DNA from: CAMDHY01 sp046156265
GTDB taxonomy: Bacteria; Pseudomonadota; Alphaproteobacteria; Rhizobiales; Segnochrobactraceae
Assembly: GCF_046156265.1 (NCBI RefSeq)
Contig: NZ_JAWDIR010000033.1
Span: forward strand, 450,109 to 514,108
DNA length: 64,000 bases
Direction: 5' to 3'
The notes below the pieces were generated by a model. The model saw only the letters and a program-made list of their open reading frames with translations. It was not told where the DNA came from and did no database searches. The position numbers were made by a program, and so were the translations under genes. Of the stretch, positions 60,657 to 64,000 are shown piece after piece (the first letter of the stretch is position 1; each line of letters starts with the position of its first letter).

Positions 60657-61664
60657 TCAGGCCGCCCGCTTCTCCGCGTCCGCCTTCCGCGCCCGGCGCT
60701 TCTCGGCGTAGGCGAGCGCCGCCTCGCGGACCCAGGCGCCGTCGGCGTGGGCCTTGCGGCGCACCCGCAGGCGGTCGCGGTTGCACGGGCCGTTGCCGGC
60801 GAGCACCTGGCGGAACTCCTCCCAGTCGATCTCGCCGAAGCGCCAGTGGCCGGTCGCCTCGTCGAAGGCGAGCTTCGGATCGGGGATCGTCAGCCCGAGG
60901 AAGTGCGCCTGCGGCACGGTGGCGTCGACGAACTTCTGGCGCAGCTCGTCATTGGAGAAGCGCTTGATCTTCCAGCGGGTCGAGGCGTCGGAATGCTGGC
61001 TCTCGCCGTCCGGCGGGCCGAACATCATCAGGCACGGCCACCACCAGCGGTCGAGCGCATCCTGGGCGAGCGCCTTCTGCTCGGCCGTCCCGGCCGAGAG
61101 CGTCAGCATGATCTCGTAGCCCTGGCGCTGGTGGAAGCTCTCCTCCTTGCAGATGCGGATCATCGCCCGCGCATAGGGTCCATAGGAGCAGCGGCAGAGC
61201 GGGATCTGGTTCATGATCGCCGCGCCGTCGACGAGCCAGCCGATGGCGCCGATGTCGGCCCAGGTCAGCGTCGGATAGTTGAAGATCGAGGAATACTTGG
61301 CCTTGCCGGACAGGAGCTGGTCGACCACCTCCTCGCGCGACACGCCGAGCGTCTCGGCGGCGGCGTAGAGGTAGAGCCCGTGGCCGCCCTCGTCCTGCAC
61401 CTTGGCGAGCAACGCGGCCTTCCGCTTCAGCGACGGCGCGCGGGTGATCCAGTTGCCCTCCGGCAGCATGCCGACGATCTCGGAATGGGCGTGCTGGGAG
61501 ATCTGACGGACGAGGGTGCGCCGGTAGGCCTCGGGCATCCAGTCGTTCGGCTCGATGCGCTGTTCATCGTCGATCCGCGCCTGGAAGGCGGCGGACTTCG
61601 CCGTCTCCTCCGCGCTGAGCGGCTGCGCGACGGCATCGCGCGCGTTGAGGGCCTGAGTGTACAT
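60657..61664 (-). CDS. paaA: 1,2-phenylacetyl-CoA epoxidase catalytic subunit
   Basis: Di-iron oxygenase subunit of 335 residues that epoxidises the ring of phenylacetyl-CoA. Ligand helices are visible in QISQHAHSEIVGMLPEGNW, KVQDEGGHGLYLYAAAE and CKEESFHQRQGYEIM, each with the expected Glu/His residues. LCRCSYGPYARAMIRI is typical. The ATG at 61664 is favoured by GGGAGGAG 7 bp upstream; GTG 61670 is the alternative. First gene of paaABCDE, with an inverted repeat upstream. Confidence 0.95.
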   Translation of the reverse strand: MYTQALNARDAVAQPLSAEETAKSAAFQARIDDEQRIEPNDWMPEAYRRTLVRQISQHAHSEIVGMLPEGNWITRAPSLKRKAALLAKVQDEGGHGLYLYAAAETLGVSREEVVDQLLSGKAKYSSIFNYPTLTWADIGAIGWLVDGAAIMNQIPLCRCSYGPYARAMIRICKEESFHQRQGYEIMLTLSAGTAEQKALAQDALDRWWWPCLMMFGPPDGESQHSDASTRWKIKRFSNDELRQKFVDATVPQAHFLGLTIPDPKLAFDEATGHWRFGEIDWEEFRQVLAGNGPCNRDRLRVRRKAHADGAWVREAALAYAEKRRARKADAEKRAA

Positions 61665-61700
61665 CGGCACGCTCCTCCCGAAGGCTTGTTGGCCTCAATA

Positions 61701-61738
61701 TGTCACGGAATTTTTCAAGTTCAAGTTTTTTCGTAACA
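61701..61738. promoter_or_regulatory. Inverted repeat upstream of paaA, candidate PaaX operator
   Basis: TGTCACGGAATTTTT (61701-61715) and TTTTTTCGTAACA (61726-61738) form an imperfect inverted repeat (TGTYACGRAWWW type) around CAAGTTCAAG. It lies 37 bp before the paaA start in unusually AT-rich sequence. PaaX is encoded next door, so it is the likely ligand, but the motif was not compared with a binding matrix. Confidence 0.5.
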
Positions 61739-61841
61739 CGTTTGGGTGGGCATCGGGTTCGGGTGCGAGTGAGGAGATGGCGACCGGGCCTGCGGCCGCG
61801 GACACGGCCTGTCCTTGGTCCCCTGCTCTCACCTCTCTCTC

Positions 61842-61933
61842 GTCATCGCCCGGCTTGACCGGGCGATCCATCACGAGCGAACACGGCTGCCGTCTCCGGG
61901 TGGATGGATGGCCCGGTCAAGCCGGGCCATGAC
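61842..61933. repeat. Dispersed palindrome family B copy 2
   Basis: GTCATCGCCCGGCTTGACC at the left and CCGGTCAAGCCGGGCCATGAC at the right are inverse copies with GATCCATC/GATGGATGG inside. The 388-bp paaX-paaA gap (61671-62058) contains this element and the paaA operator region and no gene. Confidence 0.8.
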
Positions 61934-62058
61934 GGCGCGAGGATTGCGTCAGTCGACGTTGCGCACGCCGGGCTCGCTTCCTGGCAACGACGTTCCAGGG
62001 CGACTTGGTTCCAGAGAGACTTGGCAAGCGCCGGGACGCCTTGGTCAAGGCGCCCCCC

Positions 62059-62988
62059 TCACCCTCCCTCACCGAACCTCCGGTAAAACCCGGAATCCGG
62101 CGGCGGCAGCGGGCCGTGGTCGTCGACGGCGTTCGCATCGAGCCAGCGCTCGGACGCCGGCGCCAGCCGCCGGTAGACGGTGGCGCAGAGCGACCGGGCG
62201 GCGGGCGCCGGCCAATCGTCCGGGCACAGCGCGGCCGGCAGCAGAGGGTCCTTGAGGATGGCGCGACGATATTCGTGGACTAGCAGGATGCGGGCGATCA
62301 GCGCCTCGAGATCGGTGAACGCCACCCCGCCCTCGAGCGCCGCCGCCACCGGGCCGACGGCGTCGACGACATGAGCGTAGCGCTCGGCCACCTCCGAAAG
62401 CGGCCAGGCGAGGGCCGCCAGCCGCCGCAGCGTCTCCGGCTCCCCCGTCGCCGTCAGCACCAGCGCACCGTCGTCACTGTCCGCTGAAAGCGCCCCGAGA
62501 GGATCGTCGACGCCGGTCCCGAGCAGGGCCGACGCGCCCCCACCCCTCTCCGGCGTCACCGCCACCGTCGGCGCGAGCGTGCCCCAGCCGGCGTCCGTGA
62601 GCGCGCCCCGCAGGGCCGCCCGGTCGCCGTTCGGCCCCATCACCGCGAGCTTGAGCGCGCCGGTCCACGGCGCCGGCGCACCGCCATAGATGCGGCGGGT
62701 GGCGTCGGCGAAGGTGGCGCGGCCCTTCTCCGACAGCCGGTAGTAGCTGTTGCGGCCGATCTTCTCGCGCATCAGCCAGTCGTCGGCGGACAGCCGCGAC
62801 ACCGCCGTGCGCACGACCCCGTCGCCGACCCCCATCGCCTTCAGGATCTCCACCAGCGTGCCGAGCCACACCGTGCCGCCGCGCGGCACGACGGCGTCGC
62901 CGAAGATCGTCACGATCAGCGAGCCGGTGCGCGACGGCGCGGCGGCAAGACGGCCGAGCAGGGACGAGAGGATGGAGGCGGGCGGCAT
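62059..62988 (-). CDS. paaX: PaaX-family transcriptional repressor of phenylacetate catabolism
   Basis: A 309-residue PaaX regulator. The N-terminal winged helix (RTGSLIVTIFGDAVVPRGG, VWLGTLVEILKAMGVGDGVV, RTAVSRLSADDWL) is followed by the central RNSYYRLSEKGRATFADATRRIY and the C-terminal PaaX domain with VHEYRRAILKDPLLPAALCP. Phenylacetyl-CoA is the known effector of the family. The start MPPASILSSLLG was chosen over 63018. Same strand as, and upstream of, paaA. Confidence 0.94.
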   Translation of the reverse strand: MPPASILSSLLGRLAAAPSRTGSLIVTIFGDAVVPRGGTVWLGTLVEILKAMGVGDGVVRTAVSRLSADDWLMREKIGRNSYYRLSEKGRATFADATRRIYGGAPAPWTGALKLAVMGPNGDRAALRGALTDAGWGTLAPTVAVTPERGGGASALLGTGVDDPLGALSADSDDGALVLTATGEPETLRRLAALAWPLSEVAERYAHVVDAVGPVAAALEGGVAFTDLEALIARILLVHEYRRAILKDPLLPAALCPDDWPAPAARSLCATVYRRLAPASERWLDANAVDDHGPLPPPDSGFYRRFGEGG

Positions 62989-63038
62989 CGGGGCTCCGGC
63001 TAAGATCGCGCCGCGCATATCACGCGCACCCCTCGGCC

Positions 63039-63127
63039 GTCATGGCCCGGCTTGACCGAGCCATCCATCCCAGCACCGACAGGCGTTGGCACTCGCGATG
63101 GATCGCCCGGTCAAGCCGGGCGATGAC
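63039..63127. repeat. Dispersed palindrome family B copy 3
   Basis: GTCATGGCCCGGCTTGACC at the left and CCGGTCAAGCCGGGCGATGAC at the right, with CATCCATC and GATGGATCG inside. Lies between paaX and the Lrp gene and closely resembles copy 2. Confidence 0.8.
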
Positions 63128-63232
63128 GACTGGAGAAGGGCTGGCGATGTGGCCGACCTCACTCGACACACTGGAACGATGATGGTGCGCAGTCGCGTTG
63201 CAGCATAGCACACGGGCAGCCCCTCCCGACGA

Positions 63233-63703
63233 TCAACCGATCGGCAGCACGCTCGTGTACTTCACCTGGCCGAGGGCAAAGCTCGATTCGATCGACTGCA
63301 CGCCGTCGAGGCGCGTCAGCTTGCTCTTCAGGAACTGCTCGTAGGCCTCGAGGTCCGGCACGACGACGCGCAGCAGATAGTCGCGCGGGCCGGTCATCAG
63401 GTAGCACTCCAGCACCTCCGGCCAGCGGGCAATCGCCGCGGCGAAGCGGTCGAGCTCCTCCTCGCGCTGGCGCTCGAGCTTCACCGAGACGAAGACGCTC
63501 ACCGGCAGCCCGACTGCCTTCTGGTCGACGACGGCGACATAGCGGCGGATGATGCCCGCCTCCTCCAGGAGCCGGATGCGCCGGAGGCACGGCGAGGCGG
63601 TGAGCCCGACCCGCTCGGCGAGCTCCTGCGCCGTGATCCGCCCCTCCTGCTGCAGCACGGTGAGGAGTTTTCGGTCGATGGCGTCGAGGGTGGGGGGTGT
63701 CAT
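63233..63703 (-). CDS. Lrp/AsnC-family transcriptional regulator
   Basis: A 156-residue feast/famine regulator. The N-terminal helix-turn-helix is LDAIDRKLLTVLQQEGRIT with AQELAERVGLTASPCLRRIR. The C-terminal RAM/ACT-like domain has PVSVFVSVKLERQ, VLECYLMTGPRDYLLRVVVPDL and a TSVLPIG end. The start MTPPTLDAIDRK was chosen over an open upstream frame. No target gene is adjacent in the window; upstream lies a palindromic repeat. Effector probably an amino acid. Confidence 0.93.
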   Translation of the reverse strand: MTPPTLDAIDRKLLTVLQQEGRITAQELAERVGLTASPCLRRIRLLEEAGIIRRYVAVVDQKAVGLPVSVFVSVKLERQREEELDRFAAAIARWPEVLECYLMTGPRDYLLRVVVPDLEAYEQFLKSKLTRLDGVQSIESSFALGQVKYTSVLPIG

Positions 63704-63758
63704 GGGGTGTTCCGTTCGGGGCGTGGAGGCGCGGTGTCCTTGCTCTTCATCAACGGTC

Positions 63759-63914
63759 GTCATCCCGGCCCAGCGAGGCGAAGCCGAGTGCCGAGCCGGG
63801 ACCCAGCGGACGAATCCGCGCGGGACGCGCGGCTCAAGCGTCGCGCTTCGCGCGACCACTGTTGCGCTGGGCCCCGGATCGGCGCTCGCCTGCGGCTCGC
63901 TTGTCCGGGGTGAC
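63759..63914. repeat. Dispersed palindromic repeat, family A copy 2
   Basis: About 155 bp, opening GTCATCCCGGCCCAGCGAGG and closing CTTGTCCGGGGTGAC, with the 28-bp core (63829-63856) identical to copy 1 at 881-908. The remaining 86 bases to the window edge contain no feature I can support. Confidence 0.8.
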
Positions 63915-64000
63915 GCCGACGGAGAGACAGGACGGCAGATCGCTGCGGCCCGTGCCGTCGGCCGTGTCCTCGAACCACTCCGCCGGGCAACCCTCAACCC

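Noticed and set aside
63930..64000. tRNA-like GGAGTGGTTCGAGG on the minus strand at the right edge
   Set aside because: A T-arm cannot be paired properly and no acceptor or anticodon stem is formed.

Overview
The window looks like chromosomal DNA of a very GC-rich alphaproteobacterium, probably of the order Hyphomicrobiales (Rhizobiales). The clues are the orders serA-serC and hisB-DUF2628-hisH-hisA, several TRAP transporters, a DUF1127 gene, a DUF1674 (SdhAF4-type) gene and dispersed palindromic repeats. This assignment is inferred from gene content, not from a marker-gene comparison. No rRNA, tRNA, insertion sequence, prophage or CRISPR array was recognised.

Layout. 1-8.4 kb is mostly minus-strand housekeeping: serA (cut by the left edge), serC with a hairpin leader, purH, a heparinase II/III-like gene, rsmB and htpX. 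8.5-19.1 kb holds DUF1674, a LysR regulator, a TRAP system (P-Q-M) coupled to a class III PLP aminotransferase, two tandem copies of an unrecognised secreted 14-cysteine protein, a structured RNA or leader, and a second TRAP system (Q-M-P). 19.2-26.4 kb has lepA, panB-panC, a GNAT gene, gpmA, dapB, a RelE/ParE-type toxin-antitoxin pair and a MliC-like gene. 26.9-27.8 kb is a small AT-rich island with a Doc/Fic gene split at a T6 run. 27.8-44 kb has mutS, a malic enzyme-phosphotransacetylase fusion, dps, a PaiB-like gene, DUF1127, an ArsR regulator, Mn catalase, histidine genes, and a sugar-porter MFS gene overlapping an Lnt-like nitrilase.

The most striking part is 44.1-57.4 kb, an apparently complete bacterial microcompartment (BMC) catabolic locus. 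A DeoR regulator is divergent from an operon encoding a class III PLP enzyme, a CoA-acylating aldehyde dehydrogenase with a C-terminal encapsulation-type helix, two BMC-T proteins, one BMC-P, one BMC-H and a 160-residue unrecognised protein with its own amphipathic N-terminal helix. After a toxin-antitoxin pair come a four-gene polyamine-type ABC importer and a divergent APH-family kinase plus SDR. The content resembles the RMM class (Rhodococcus/Mycobacterium microcompartment) proposed to use 1-amino-2-propanol or aminoacetone. The inferred route is import, phosphorylation, phospho-lyase elimination to an aldehyde, then oxidation to acyl-CoA inside the shell. The two promoter regions, 10.4 kb apart, share a 12-bp element and TGTTGG-type half-sites, suggesting one DeoR regulon.

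57.4-63.7 kb carries a phenylacetyl-CoA epoxidase operon (paaABCDE), its likely regulator paaX and an Lrp/AsnC regulator. Palindromic repeats are concentrated here, with one cluster inside the paa operon between paaA and paaB.
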